A DNA stretch of 31,200 bases, taken from positions 1-31,200 of the forward strand of contig NZ_DAMBQF010000031.1 in NCBI RefSeq assembly GCF_032062245.1, written 5' to 3'. Each line of letters opens with the position of its first letter. Position 1 is the first letter of the stretch. The stretch is from Soonwooa sp032062245 (lineage in GTDB: Bacteria > Bacteroidota > Bacteroidia > Flavobacteriales > Weeksellaceae). Made by a program: the position numbers and the translations under genes. Below the pieces are notes generated by a model. It worked only from the letters and a program-made list of their open reading frames with translations. It searched no databases and was not told the DNA's origin. This document shows positions 7,577 to 16,281 of this stretch, piece by piece.

Positions 7577-8428
7577 TTGAAATTTCTTATCATTATTCCC
7601 GCGCACAACGAGGAAGTTTGTATTTTGCGATGTTTGGAGTCTTTGGCTCAGCAGAGTTTGCAGGATTTTCGTTGTGTTGTGGTTAATGATGGTTCTACCG
7701 ATTCTACCCAAGAATTGGTTAAAAAGTTTTTACTAAAACACCCTCATTTTTGGATTAAAAATCTTCAAAAATCCGAGCATCAACCTGGTGCGAAGGTGGT
7801 CCAAACCTTCGAAAAAGGTCTTCAATACGAAGATTTATCCGATGTAGATATTATTTGCAAATACGATGCAGATATTGTTTTTCCACAAGATTATCTTTTT
7901 AAAATAAGTCAAGGTTTCGAACAAAATCCCAAATTGGGAATGTTGAGCGGTTTGGTTTATATTCAAAACGAAAAAGGCGATTGGGTTTTTGAAAATTTGT
8001 CGTCAAAAGACCATGTTCGCGGTCCGATTAAGGCTTATCGCAAAGAATGTTTCGAAGAAATGAAGGGACTTCGCGCTGTTCTGGGTTGGGATAATATCGA
8101 TGTCATGTTGGCGCAGAAATCAGGCTGGGAAGTTGCAACTATTAAGGACTTGTGGGTGAAACATCTTCGTCCAACTGCTTATAAATACAAAAAACAAAAA
8201 GCTGAAAAACTTGGTGAATATTTTTACAATATTGGTTTAGATATTCCTTTGGCGACGATTTCATCTGCAAAATCAGCTATGAAATCCAAGTCTTTATCTG
8301 AGTTTTTTATTACAATTAAATCTTATTTTAAACAAAATCAAGAGCGTGTTTTGACCAACGACGAGATTCTTTATATCCGTCAACTTCGATGGCAATCCAT
8401 GTTTAAAAAGTATCTAAAATCAAAATAA
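7577..8428 (+). CDS. Glycosyltransferase family 2
   Basis: 283 aa, GT-A fold. The N-terminus FLIIIPAHNEEVCILRCLES and VVNDGSTDSTQELV is the nucleotide-sugar binding part; CKYDADIVFP carries the DxD metal motif; the later GWDNIDVMLAQKSGW segment matches the acceptor-side acidic region. It begins with TTG (7577-7579), directly opening the conserved strand, and no in-frame ATG fits better. No membrane segment is seen, so it should act at the cytoplasmic face. It is flanked by a methyltransferase (11 bp upstream) and a GT-B-like protein (1 bp downstream), forming a small glycan cassette. Donor and acceptor cannot be told. Confidence 0.88.
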   Translation: MKFLIIIPAHNEEVCILRCLESLAQQSLQDFRCVVVNDGSTDSTQELVKKFLLKHPHFWIKNLQKSEHQPGAKVVQTFEKGLQYEDLSDVDIICKYDADIVFPQDYLFKISQGFEQNPKLGMLSGLVYIQNEKGDWVFENLSSKDHVRGPIKAYRKECFEEMKGLRAVLGWDNIDVMLAQKSGWEVATIKDLWVKHLRPTAYKYKKQKAEKLGEYFYNIGLDIPLATISSAKSAMKSKSLSEFFITIKSYFKQNQERVLTNDEILYIRQLRWQSMFKKYLKSK

Positions 8429-8429
8429 G

Positions 8430-9479
8430 ATGAAGAAAATCGCTTATATTGAACTAGATACGCACGCCGAAATTGCAAAAAATTTTTACGAACTTTTTAA
8501 AGATTCCGAAATTTTTGATGTTGATTTTTATTTGTCGGAGAGAGTTTACAAATTGTTTGATGTTAAATCAAATTCTGTTAAACTTTCGGAGCCGAGTATT
8601 ATTTTGAATCAACTATCAAAGCAAAATTATGATCTGGTGATTATCGGGACGGCGCACCGTTATTTCAATACATTTTTAGCGTTTCGAGCGAAGTATAATT
8701 CAGCGATTATTTGTCACAATCTTAATTTTACTAAAGCATCAAAAAGTCAATTGTTAAAATCTGTTTTTATCAAAGATTTTCGTTATCGATTAAAATTATT
8801 ATTAAAAGAAAGTCTGTTATCTGCGCCATCTTTGTACCGAAAAGGTCAAAGTCTTTTGGTTTTGGATAAAACATTTTCTACTGAGAGATTTGAATATGTA
8901 GGTCTATTTTTTAATCAATTTTTAAATGATGAAAATAGAGATGAGGTTTTAAGAATTGTGGTTCCTGGAGCAGCTTCACAAAGTCGTCGCGATTATTTTC
9001 ATATTTTAGAAAGTTTAAAAAATCTTAAAAATCCAACTTGTAAAGTAGAAGTTGTTTTCCTTGGAAAAGCAAGTTTTGAGATTCAACAAGCGATTGATAA
9101 TTTAAAACCAATTTTAGATTCGAAAGTTGAAATCATCAGTTTTCAAGAGAAAGTTTCGCAAACTGATTTTGATGTTTGGATGCAAAAAGCAGATGTACTT
9201 TGGTGTCCTGTTCAAAAAGAAACAGAATTTTTGAGCATTCCAGAATTTTATGGAATTTCTAAAATGACAGGTAATATCGGTGATGCAATTAAATATGAAA
9301 AACAAGCTGTTTTTCCGTCAAATTATCAAACAGACTTAGATTTTATTTTTAACGAAAAAGAAGATGTTTGGTCACAATTTGAACAATTAAAACGTCATAA
9401 AAAAAATCTATTTTCTAATTTTTCAAAAGAAAAAGTTCGAGCAGAAGCTGAACAGGTTTTATTAAAAATGATAAAATAA
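8430..9479 (+). CDS. Hypothetical protein, possible GT-B-fold glycosyltransferase
   Basis: 349 aa, starting one base after the preceding stop. I do not recognise a family with certainty. The layout suggests two Rossmann-like halves: an N-terminal half (KKIAYIELDTHAEIA, DLVIIGTAHRYFNT) and a C-terminal half (LRIVVPGAASQSRRDY, VEVVFLGKAS, QKADVLWCPVQ) resembling the GT-B arrangement, in which ADVLWCP would sit near the donor site. The clear EX7E motif of GT4 is absent. Position in the methyltransferase-GT2 cassette supports a role in glycan assembly. Base composition is even more AT-rich than its neighbours. Confidence 0.5.
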   Translation: MKKIAYIELDTHAEIAKNFYELFKDSEIFDVDFYLSERVYKLFDVKSNSVKLSEPSIILNQLSKQNYDLVIIGTAHRYFNTFLAFRAKYNSAIICHNLNFTKASKSQLLKSVFIKDFRYRLKLLLKESLLSAPSLYRKGQSLLVLDKTFSTERFEYVGLFFNQFLNDENRDEVLRIVVPGAASQSRRDYFHILESLKNLKNPTCKVEVVFLGKASFEIQQAIDNLKPILDSKVEIISFQEKVSQTDFDVWMQKADVLWCPVQKETEFLSIPEFYGISKMTGNIGDAIKYEKQAVFPSNYQTDLDFIFNEKEDVWSQFEQLKRHKKNLFSNFSKEKVRAEAEQVLLKMIK

Positions 9480-9586
9480 TTCTTTATTCTTCGATTTCTA
9501 AATTTTCAAAATCTTAAATCTAGAATCTATGTTTTTAAGTTTAAGAATTAGCCCATCAGTCACTTACTAATCCCATAAAAATTCCC

Positions 9587-9594
9587 TAATTTTG
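9587..9594 (+). promoter_or_regulatory. -7 box candidate for pcrA
   Basis: TAATTTTG matches TAnnTTTG 23 nt upstream of the helicase ATG. No TTG is seen at the expected spacing. The rest of the 138-bp gap after the glycan cassette holds nothing else recognisable. Confidence 0.4.
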
Positions 9595-9617
9595 TTATCC
9601 GAAATTTTGGATACGAC

Positions 9618-11948
9618 ATGGATTATTTGAAAGGATTAAATGAGTCTCAATACGAAGCAGTTACAACATTAGAAGGGCCGTTGATGGTTTTGGCGGGCGC
9701 TGGTTCTGGCAAGACGCGTGTGCTGACGATGCGCATCGCGCACCTCATTACAAATGGTGTTGACCCTTTCAATATTTTAGCTTTGACTTTTACCAACAAA
9801 GCGGCGCGCGAGATGAAAGAACGTATCGCAAAAGTTGTCGGCGAAAGTGATGCAAGGTCGCTCTGGATGGGAACTTTTCACTCGGTTTTTGCAAGATTGT
9901 TACGTAGTGAAGTGCATTATCTTGGTTTTCCGTCCAACTTTACGATTTACGATACACAAGATAGTCTTAACGTTCTGAAAAAGGTTTTAAAAGAGATGAA
10001 TATCGACTCCGATATTTATAAACCTAAAAAAGTTCTGGGACGAATTTCACAATACAAAAATAACCTGATTACAGTTAACGCATATTTCAATAATCCCGAA
10101 ATAATCGAGGCTGACGAACGTGCGAATATGAAATTGATGGGCGAAATTTATCGCAAATATGTCGACACTTGTTTCCGATCGGGTGCGATGGATTTTGATG
10201 ATTTGTTGTTAAGAACCAACGAGTTGTTGACGAGATTTCCAGAAGTTTTAGCTAAATATCAAGATCGTTTTCGTTATATTTTGGTTGATGAGTATCAAGA
10301 TACCAACCATTCTCAGTATTTGATTGTCAAAGCATTAGCTTCAAAATTTGAAAATATTTGTGTTGTTGGTGATGATGCACAGTCGATTTACTCTTTCCGT
10401 GGTGCGAATATTTACAATATTTTAAATTTCAAAAAAGATTATCCTGACGCGCATACCGTTTCTTTGGAACAAAATTACCGCTCGACGCAAAATATCGTCA
10501 ACGCTGCTAATGTTGTTATTTCTAAAAACTTACAACAGTTTAAGAAAAACGTTTTTAGTGAAAATGAAGAAGGCGAAAAGATAAAAATCTATCGAAGTCT
10601 TTCTGATGCTGATGAAGCGAATTTCGTGGCATCTAATATTTGGGAAATCCGCAATCGTGAGCAACGAAAGTTTGAAGAATTTGCGATTTTGTATCGTACC
10701 AATTCGCAGACACGTGCTTTCGAAGATGCTTTGAGAAAACGAAATATTCCGTATCGTGTGTATGGCGGATTGTCGTTCTATCAACGTAAAGAGGTTAAAG
10801 ATTTAATTGGATATTTACGACTTTTAGTTAACGAAAATGACAGCGAAGCTTTGTTGCGGGTTATCAATTATCCTGCAAGAGGCATCGGCGAAACGACACA
10901 AAATAAATTGATTGTTTTTGCTGATCAAAATAATATTTCGATTGCGGAACTGCTGAGTAATTTAGGTTTTTATGCGCCAAGATTAGGACTTAATAATGGT
11001 GTTCTTAATAAATTGGGAGAGTTTTGGTCGATGATTAAAGCTTTCCAAGTGATGTTAAAACAAGATAATGTTTATAATGTTGCCATGGAAGTTTCGAAGA
11101 GAAGTGGATTAATCAAACTTCTAAAAGACGACCAAACGCCAGAAGGCATTTCGAGGGTTGAAAACGTACAAGAATTGTTAAACTCGATGCAGGGTTTTTT
11201 GGAAGAGCAACAGCAATTGGAAGATGGTGATGCTAGTTTGTCTAATTTCCTAGAAAACATTGCACTTTCCACAGATACGCAACGCAACGATGACGAGGAA
11301 GATATGGTGTCGTTGATGACGATTCACCTTTCCAAAGGTTTGGAATTCCCTGTTGTACATTTGGTTGGTTTGGAAGAAAATCTTTTCCCAAGCTTTATGA
11401 GTAGTTCTTCACGAGAAGAATTGGAGGAGGAGAGACGTCTTTTTTATGTGGCTTTAACAAGAGCCGAAAAGCAAGCCTTTTTCACATATGCAATTTCGCG
11501 TTTCCAATGGGGAAAAATTACAGATGCTGAGCCTTCGCGTTTCTTAAGTGAAATCGATTCGGAGTTTTTAGAATTTATTAATCCTGCGATGGAGCGCCGT
11601 ACAATTAACCGTTCGGGACTTAGTTCTTCAATTTTTGATGAATCACCAACTTCCGAAAAACCGTTCTTTAAAAAGAAAGAAGCAAAACGTACGATTGGTT
11701 CTGCACCAAAAGAGGAGGCGGTTCCGAAAAATCTAAAACCTGTTGCAACTGCCAGAATCATTAATCCATCAGGACAATCGTCGCAAGATATCCAAGTTGG
11801 AGATCATGTAAGACATGATAGATTTGGTGTTGGAGAAGTCATTTTCTTAGACGGAACAGATCCTAATAATATTAAAGCTAAAGTTCATTTCGCGAACGAG
11901 GGCGAGAAAAATTTAATTTTAAAATTCGCAAAACTTACGAAGATTTAA
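9618..11948 (+). CDS. pcrA: ATP-dependent DNA helicase UvrD/PcrA
   Basis: 776 aa superfamily 1A 3'-5' helicase used in repair and in removing recombination or transcription obstacles. The motifs appear in order: Walker A AGAGSGKTR (~residues 27-35), Ia LALTFTNKAAREMK, II ILVDEYQDTNHSQ, III GDDAQSIYSFRGA, IV QNYRSTQNI, V SLMTIHLSKGLEFPVV, VI RRLFYVALTRAEKQ. A linker near 660-715 leads to a C-terminal Tudor-like module (VRHDRFGVGEVIFLDG), which in PcrA/UvrD binds RNA polymerase. Full length, no defects. lolD follows after 15 bp. The choice between the names pcrA and uvrD is convention. Confidence 0.93.
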   Translation: MDYLKGLNESQYEAVTTLEGPLMVLAGAGSGKTRVLTMRIAHLITNGVDPFNILALTFTNKAAREMKERIAKVVGESDARSLWMGTFHSVFARLLRSEVHYLGFPSNFTIYDTQDSLNVLKKVLKEMNIDSDIYKPKKVLGRISQYKNNLITVNAYFNNPEIIEADERANMKLMGEIYRKYVDTCFRSGAMDFDDLLLRTNELLTRFPEVLAKYQDRFRYILVDEYQDTNHSQYLIVKALASKFENICVVGDDAQSIYSFRGANIYNILNFKKDYPDAHTVSLEQNYRSTQNIVNAANVVISKNLQQFKKNVFSENEEGEKIKIYRSLSDADEANFVASNIWEIRNREQRKFEEFAILYRTNSQTRAFEDALRKRNIPYRVYGGLSFYQRKEVKDLIGYLRLLVNENDSEALLRVINYPARGIGETTQNKLIVFADQNNISIAELLSNLGFYAPRLGLNNGVLNKLGEFWSMIKAFQVMLKQDNVYNVAMEVSKRSGLIKLLKDDQTPEGISRVENVQELLNSMQGFLEEQQQLEDGDASLSNFLENIALSTDTQRNDDEEDMVSLMTIHLSKGLEFPVVHLVGLEENLFPSFMSSSSREELEEERRLFYVALTRAEKQAFFTYAISRFQWGKITDAEPSRFLSEIDSEFLEFINPAMERRTINRSGLSSSIFDESPTSEKPFFKKKEAKRTIGSAPKEEAVPKNLKPVATARIINPSGQSSQDIQVGDHVRHDRFGVGEVIFLDGTDPNNIKAKVHFANEGEKNLILKFAKLTKI

Positions 11949-11963
11949 TTCCTATATTGCAAT

Positions 11964-12629
11964 ATGATTAAAGCTAAAAATATTCATAAATTTTATGGAA
12001 GTTTAGAGGTACTTCGCGGTGTTGATATCCATATCAAACACGGTGAAGTGGTTTCTATTGTTGGAGAATCAGGTGCTGGTAAATCGACATTGTTACAGAT
12101 TTTGGGTACTTTGGATACGCCTTCTACACCCAATAAATTTGATACTTCAATTGATTTGGATGGGCAATCTTTTTTAAATATGAAAGATAAAGAATTGTCA
12201 AAATTCCGAAATCAAAATATTGGATTTGTATTTCAGTTTCACCAATTGCTTCCAGAATTTACAGCTTTAGAAAATGTTTTGATTCCTGCGAGAATTGCAA
12301 ACAAAAACTTGAAAGAAGCGACAGATAAAGCGATTTCAATTTTTGAAGATCTTAATATCGAAAGTAGAATGCATCACAAACCAGGACAATTGTCGGGTGG
12401 AGAAGCGCAAAGAGCTGCGGTTGCAAGAGCTTTGATTAACTCTCCAAAAATCATCTATGCGGATGAGCCGACGGGTAATTTGGACTCGAAAAATGCAGAC
12501 GATTTACATCAATTATTTTTTGATTTAAGAGATAAATACAATCAGACTTTTGTGATTGTAACCCATAACACGATTTTGGCTGAAAGTACCGACAGAAAGT
12601 TGGTGATGAAGGATGGATTAATTGTTTAA
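11964..12629 (+). CDS. lolD: ABC transporter ATPase, lipoprotein-releasing LolD type
   Basis: 221 aa. Walker A GESGAGKST (~35-43), Q-loop VFQFHQLLPEFTALENV, signature LSGGEAQRAAVARAL, Walker B IIYADEPTGNLD and the switch His VTHN are all present. The LLPEFTALENVLIPA region and overall length match LolD, which powers extraction of outer-membrane lipoproteins from the inner membrane with LolC/E. No permease gene is adjacent, so the partner must be encoded elsewhere, as is common in this phylum. A MacB-type ATPase is the main alternative. It sits between pcrA and a lipoprotein gene that starts 9 bp later. Confidence 0.85.
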   Translation: MIKAKNIHKFYGSLEVLRGVDIHIKHGEVVSIVGESGAGKSTLLQILGTLDTPSTPNKFDTSIDLDGQSFLNMKDKELSKFRNQNIGFVFQFHQLLPEFTALENVLIPARIANKNLKEATDKAISIFEDLNIESRMHHKPGQLSGGEAQRAAVARALINSPKIIYADEPTGNLDSKNADDLHQLFFDLRDKYNQTFVIVTHNTILAESTDRKLVMKDGLIV

Positions 12630-12638
12630 GATTAAAAC

Positions 12639-13223
12639 ATGCGTTCCTTTTTTACATTTTTTGTATTTCTGTTATTGCTTTCTTGTTCGGGTTTAAGCAA
12701 AGGACAAACGAACGCAGATTTAGCATCTAGCAAAAATGTAATTGAATTAAAAAACTTTCTAAAATCATCAAATTACAACCAAGATTTAGCTTTTTTAATT
12801 GATTTTACTAAAGCTTCGGGAGAATTTCGTTTTTTTGTTTACGATTTTAAAAATGATCAAATCCTTGAAAAAGGATTGGTAGCTCACGGTTCTGGTTCAG
12901 ACAAAGGAAAAACAAAAAAGTCTCTGAAATTCAGTGATGTAGAAGGTTTTTATCGTTCGTCACTTGGTAAAAATGTTGTTGGCGAAAGTTATGTAGGCGA
13001 TTGTGGAAAGTCTTACAGATTGTATGGTTTGGACGATTCTAACAGCAATGCATTTGATCGTGCTATTGTTTTGCACAAATTAAAATGTGTGCCAGATAAA
13101 GAACAAACTGATCCAATTTGTCTTATTGTGGGATGTCCGATGTTGTCTGATAATTTTTTTAAATTAGTAGAAAAGTATATTGACAATTCGTCGAAGAGAA
13201 TTATTCTGTTAGCTTATAATTAA
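12639..13223 (+). CDS. Murein L,D-transpeptidase catalytic-domain (YkuD_2-like) lipoprotein
   Basis: 194 aa. The N-terminus MRSFFTFFVFLLLLSCSG is a lipoprotein signal with the Cys at residue ~16. The remainder resembles the Bacteroidota YkuD_2 family: FLIDFTKASGEFRFFVYDF, VAHGSGSDKGKTKKSLKFS, SYRLYGLDDSNSNAFDRAIV, then LHKLKC and LIVGCPML, which hold the putative catalytic His and Cys. The usual Ser before the GCP motif is Val here. Such proteins are thought to make or edit 3-3 cross-links in peptidoglycan or to anchor lipoproteins; that activity is not shown for this family member. It is 9 bp after lolD and 8 bp before radC, probably one transcript. Confidence 0.75.
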   Translation: MRSFFTFFVFLLLLSCSGLSKGQTNADLASSKNVIELKNFLKSSNYNQDLAFLIDFTKASGEFRFFVYDFKNDQILEKGLVAHGSGSDKGKTKKSLKFSDVEGFYRSSLGKNVVGESYVGDCGKSYRLYGLDDSNSNAFDRAIVLHKLKCVPDKEQTDPICLIVGCPMLSDNFFKLVEKYIDNSSKRIILLAYN

Positions 13224-13231
13224 TTCAAAAA

Positions 13232-13909
13232 ATGAGTATCAAATTCTTAGCTGAAGATGATCGTCCGCGCGAAAAATTTTTACTAAAAGGTAAAAATGCG
13301 TTGTCGGACTCGGAGTTGCTTGCCATTATTATGGGAAGTGGCAACCGTGAGGAATCTGCTGTAGAATTAGCGCGACGTATTTTGGAAACTGTCGATAACA
13401 ATTGGCATCAATTGAGTCTTTTATCTATTCAGGATTTGATGAAATTTAAAGGTGTTGGCGAAGCAAAAGCAATTTCTATTGCAACAGCTTTAGAAATCGG
13501 AAATCGTAAAACTTTGCAAGAAGTTCCTGATAAAATACAAATTGGTTCTAGTAATGATGCCTACAAAGTTTTTAAAGTCTTTCTTTCGGAATTAAGACAT
13601 GAGGAGTTTTGGGTTTTATTTTTAAATCAAAGTAATAAAATTATACATAAATCTTGCTTGTCGCAAGGTGGCATCGCGCAAGCTGTTGTCGATATTCGAT
13701 TGTTGTTTCGTTCAGCATTAGAACACGTTGCAACCAGTATTATTGTAGCGCACAATCATCCGTCAGGAAGTCTAAAACCTAGTGCCGAGGATATTAAAAT
13801 AACCAAAGAAATAAAAGAAGCAGGAAAATTATTAAAAATTGAACTGCTAGATCATTTGATTCTTTCGCAAAAATCTTATTTCAGTTTTGCGGACGAAAAT
13901 ATGCTGTAG
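13232..13909 (+). CDS. radC: RadC family JAB-domain protein
   Basis: 225 aa, normal family length. The N-terminal part has a UPF0758 helix-hairpin-helix region (PREKFLLKGKNALSDSELLAIIMGSG, LMKFKGVGEAKAISI). The C-terminal JAB/MPN metalloprotease-like domain carries the metal motif AHNHPSGSLKPSAEDI with a distal Asp. The old repair assignment is not well supported in model bacteria, so the function remains open. It overlaps no neighbour; the next gene starts 2 bp after its stop, so they are probably co-translated. Confidence 0.9.
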   Translation: MSIKFLAEDDRPREKFLLKGKNALSDSELLAIIMGSGNREESAVELARRILETVDNNWHQLSLLSIQDLMKFKGVGEAKAISIATALEIGNRKTLQEVPDKIQIGSSNDAYKVFKVFLSELRHEEFWVLFLNQSNKIIHKSCLSQGGIAQAVVDIRLLFRSALEHVATSIIVAHNHPSGSLKPSAEDIKITKEIKEAGKLLKIELLDHLILSQKSYFSFADENML

Positions 13910-13911
13910 AT

Positions 13912-14814
13912 ATGATTAGAAAAGTAAAATATCAAGATATTGATTTTGAAAACTATAAAAAATGTTTAAACACTTCAGTACAACGGAAAAGTTATGCTTA
14001 TCCACATTATCTTGATGTCGTAGCTGGTAAAGGCAACTGGGAAATCCTTGTAAAAGGTGATTACGAAGCAGTTATGCCAGTGCCGCTACAAAAAAAAATG
14101 GGATTGCAATTCGTGATTCTTCCTAAACTTTGTCAACAACTTGGTGTATTTTCAAAGATTGATGATGCTGATGCTAATCAAAAATTTTATGATGCTTTGT
14201 GTAAGTATTATGCGGTCTGGTATTATGCTTTTAATGATGTCAATATTTTAAAAACTCATTTAGTTTCAAGGAAGAATTTCTTAATTCCTGTAGGTAATTA
14301 TGAGGAAATTCGACAAAAGTATTCACCAAAAAGAAAACGTAAATTACGATTAGATCAAGAAGTTTTGGAAAATTCCGAACGTATTTTGGTCACTGATTTT
14401 TCCGAAATCAAAAATTTTATTCAAAATAATAGTACTGGTGTTGAAGGCCAAGATTTGGATGAGTTTATTTTACGTTTTGAGAAATTTCATAAATTAAATT
14501 TCGTTAAGTTTTATGGTTTTAAATACCATAACAAATGGATTAATATGATCGCCATGTACGAAGATGACTTTTCGGCGATACTTTTGGGGACGTTTAATGA
14601 TAAAGAATTTGTTAAACTTAGTGGTGCTTGCGTTTTGATAGACGACGCTATAAGATTAAATGTCGAACATAGAATCTTCGATTTTGAAGGGAGTGAGCTT
14701 CCAAATGTTGAAGAGTTTTTCCGTGGATTTCGCCCAGAACTAAAGCCTTACCATAGTTTTTCGAATCCTAAATCTAAAGTTATTCAAAAGGCTTTTTTCA
14801 AATTGTTTTCCTAG
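13912..14814 (+). CDS. GNAT/FemAB-like acyltransferase-fold protein
   Basis: 300 aa, cytoplasmic, with no signal peptide. It has the look of the FemAB/GNAT double-fold proteins common in flavobacteria: an N-terminal half ending in LPKLCQQLGVFSKIDDAD, a basic segment (SPKRKRKLRLDQEVLEN) typical of the linker, and a C-terminal half with VKFYGFKYHNKWINMIAMYEDD and LGTFNDKEFVKLSGACVLIDDAIR, followed by FDFEGSELPNVEEFFRGF. The last segment resembles the end of GNAT-type aminoacyl or acyl transferases. No substrate can be assigned. It lies 2 bp behind radC and ends a five-gene run from pcrA. Confidence 0.6.
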   Translation: MIRKVKYQDIDFENYKKCLNTSVQRKSYAYPHYLDVVAGKGNWEILVKGDYEAVMPVPLQKKMGLQFVILPKLCQQLGVFSKIDDADANQKFYDALCKYYAVWYYAFNDVNILKTHLVSRKNFLIPVGNYEEIRQKYSPKRKRKLRLDQEVLENSERILVTDFSEIKNFIQNNSTGVEGQDLDEFILRFEKFHKLNFVKFYGFKYHNKWINMIAMYEDDFSAILLGTFNDKEFVKLSGACVLIDDAIRLNVEHRIFDFEGSELPNVEEFFRGFRPELKPYHSFSNPKSKVIQKAFFKLFS

Positions 14815-14894
14815 AATTTTCTAATTTATATTAAGCTTTTGTAAAGCAAATAACTTTTATTAAATATTTTAGTAAGAACAAGCATAATTATTAT

Positions 14895-14902
14895 TAATTT
14901 TG
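14895..14902 (+). promoter_or_regulatory. -7 box candidate upstream of the 14924 gene
   Basis: TAATTTTG matches TAnnTTTG 21 nt before the ATG at 14924. No good TTG is seen at 17-23 nt. It probably starts a transcript that covers the small membrane protein and ppa. Confidence 0.4.
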
Positions 14903-14923
14903 CAACCTCATTTAAAATAAAAA

Positions 14924-15433
14924 ATGTTCGACTCAGATTATTTTCCTTATGCCGTTACAATCTTGATTGCTATACCTTTTTTGGTGTTCGCAAAACAGTT
15001 TGTCTATGGCTTTCTTGACCTTAAGAAGAAGGAACTACAACTGATCTCGGGGAAATCGAATAACGATATTAAATTACAAGCATACGAAAGAATGACGCTT
15101 TTTTTAGAGCGATTAAAACCTTCGAATCTTGTCATGAAATTTGATAAAAACCTAGCCGTTCATGAGTTTTTATTTTTAGTTGAAAAAAGTATTAACGAAG
15201 AGTTTGAGTATAATGCATCACAACAATTGTATGTTAGCCAAACCTCGTGGGACAATATTTTGACTTCTAAAAATAATGTCATCCAGCTACTTCATAAGAC
15301 ATACGAAAATCTCAGCGAGGACTCAAAACTCGAGGATTTCAAAACTGTATTCTTGATGAATTATGTTAATGATGAAGACTATATCAGCGAAAGCATCGAT
15401 GGCTTAAGAAATGATGTTAATAAATTAATTTAA
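14924..15433 (+). CDS. Conserved-type membrane-anchored protein of unknown function
   Basis: 169 aa. One N-terminal transmembrane helix (YAVTILIAIPFLVFAKQFVY, ~8-27) is followed by a soluble, largely helical domain (LKKKELQLISGKSNNDIKL, ERMTLFLERLKPSNL, a possible coiled region) and an acidic C-terminus. The short pre-helix segment is acidic and the post-helix segment is Lys-rich, which by the positive-inside rule puts the domain in the cytoplasm. I do not recognise a named family with confidence, although proteins of this shape next to ppa seem familiar from flavobacteria. It precedes ppa by 22 bp, so they are probably co-transcribed. Confidence 0.7.
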   Translation: MFDSDYFPYAVTILIAIPFLVFAKQFVYGFLDLKKKELQLISGKSNNDIKLQAYERMTLFLERLKPSNLVMKFDKNLAVHEFLFLVEKSINEEFEYNASQQLYVSQTSWDNILTSKNNVIQLLHKTYENLSEDSKLEDFKTVFLMNYVNDEDYISESIDGLRNDVNKLI

Positions 15434-15455
15434 AGATAAATAGTTTAATAAAATT

Positions 15456-16067
15456 ATGATTCCAAATTTTAAATCGCATCCTTGGCACGGAATTGCTGTT
15501 GGACCAGATGCGCCAAACGTAGTAACGGTTTTTGTAGAAATCGTACCTTCTGACACGATCAAATACGAAGTAGATAAAGAAACTGGTTTCCTTAAAGTGG
15601 ACCGTCCTCAAAAATTTTCTAACATTATCCCTGCGGTTTACGGTTTTGTACCAAGAACTTATTGTGATGAAGAAGTTAAAAAATTAGCTATCGAAAGAGG
15701 TTCTACAGACGTTACAGAAGGTGATCACGATCCATTGGATATTTTGGTGTTGAGCTCTCACAACATCCATTCTGGTGGACTTTTGATGGATGCTATTCCA
15801 ATCGGAGGTTTCAAAATGATTGACAAAGGAGAAGCTGACGACAAGATTATTTCTGTGTTAGTTGACGATCAAGTTTACGGTCATATTCGCGATATTTCAG
15901 AACTTCCAAAAGCTGAGGTTTCTAGATTACAACATTACTTTTTGACTTACAAAAACTTACCTTTCGAACCTGCAAATTGTAGAATCGATGAGATCTACGG
16001 TGCAGATCATGCAAAAGAAGTTATTGTAGCTTCTCAAAAAGATTATGCTAAAAATTACGGTGGATAA
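15456..16067 (+). CDS. ppa: Soluble inorganic pyrophosphatase, family I
   Basis: 203 aa. It hydrolyses cytoplasmic pyrophosphate to phosphate with Mg2+. The family signature DHDPLDILVLS (three metal-binding Asp) is at about residues 90-100. Other family segments are FLKVDRPQKFSN, PAVYGFVPRTY and IPIGGFKMIDKGEADDKII. The length fits bacterial family I enzymes with a short insertion. It is followed by its own terminator and then by the membrane pyrophosphatase gene, so both pyrophosphate-consuming systems of the cell are side by side. Confidence 0.95.
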   Translation: MIPNFKSHPWHGIAVGPDAPNVVTVFVEIVPSDTIKYEVDKETGFLKVDRPQKFSNIIPAVYGFVPRTYCDEEVKKLAIERGSTDVTEGDHDPLDILVLSSHNIHSGGLLMDAIPIGGFKMIDKGEADDKIISVLVDDQVYGHIRDISELPKAEVSRLQHYFLTYKNLPFEPANCRIDEIYGADHAKEVIVASQKDYAKNYGG

Positions 16068-16096
16068 TTTTTAAAATAAAATTTCAATATTTATAG

Positions 16097-16130
16097 AAGA
16101 GTAGGCATTTTGTCTGCTCTTTTTGTTTTT
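16097..16130 (+). terminator. Terminator after ppa
   Basis: AAGAGTAG pairs with CTGCTCTT (one T-G wobble) around a 9-nt loop, followed by TTTTGTTTTT. The remaining ~150 bp before hppA are very AT-rich and show no other clear element. Confidence 0.7.
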
Positions 16131-16281
16131 AATGGATTTTGATTAAATTTTAATACAGATTCATTTTTAAAATTCAATAAGATTTTAAATAAATTTCCAA
16201 ATTATTGTTTTTGCTTTAGTATTTGGTATTTTTTATATATTTATCAAACCAATCATATTTTTAATATTAAAACAATAAACT

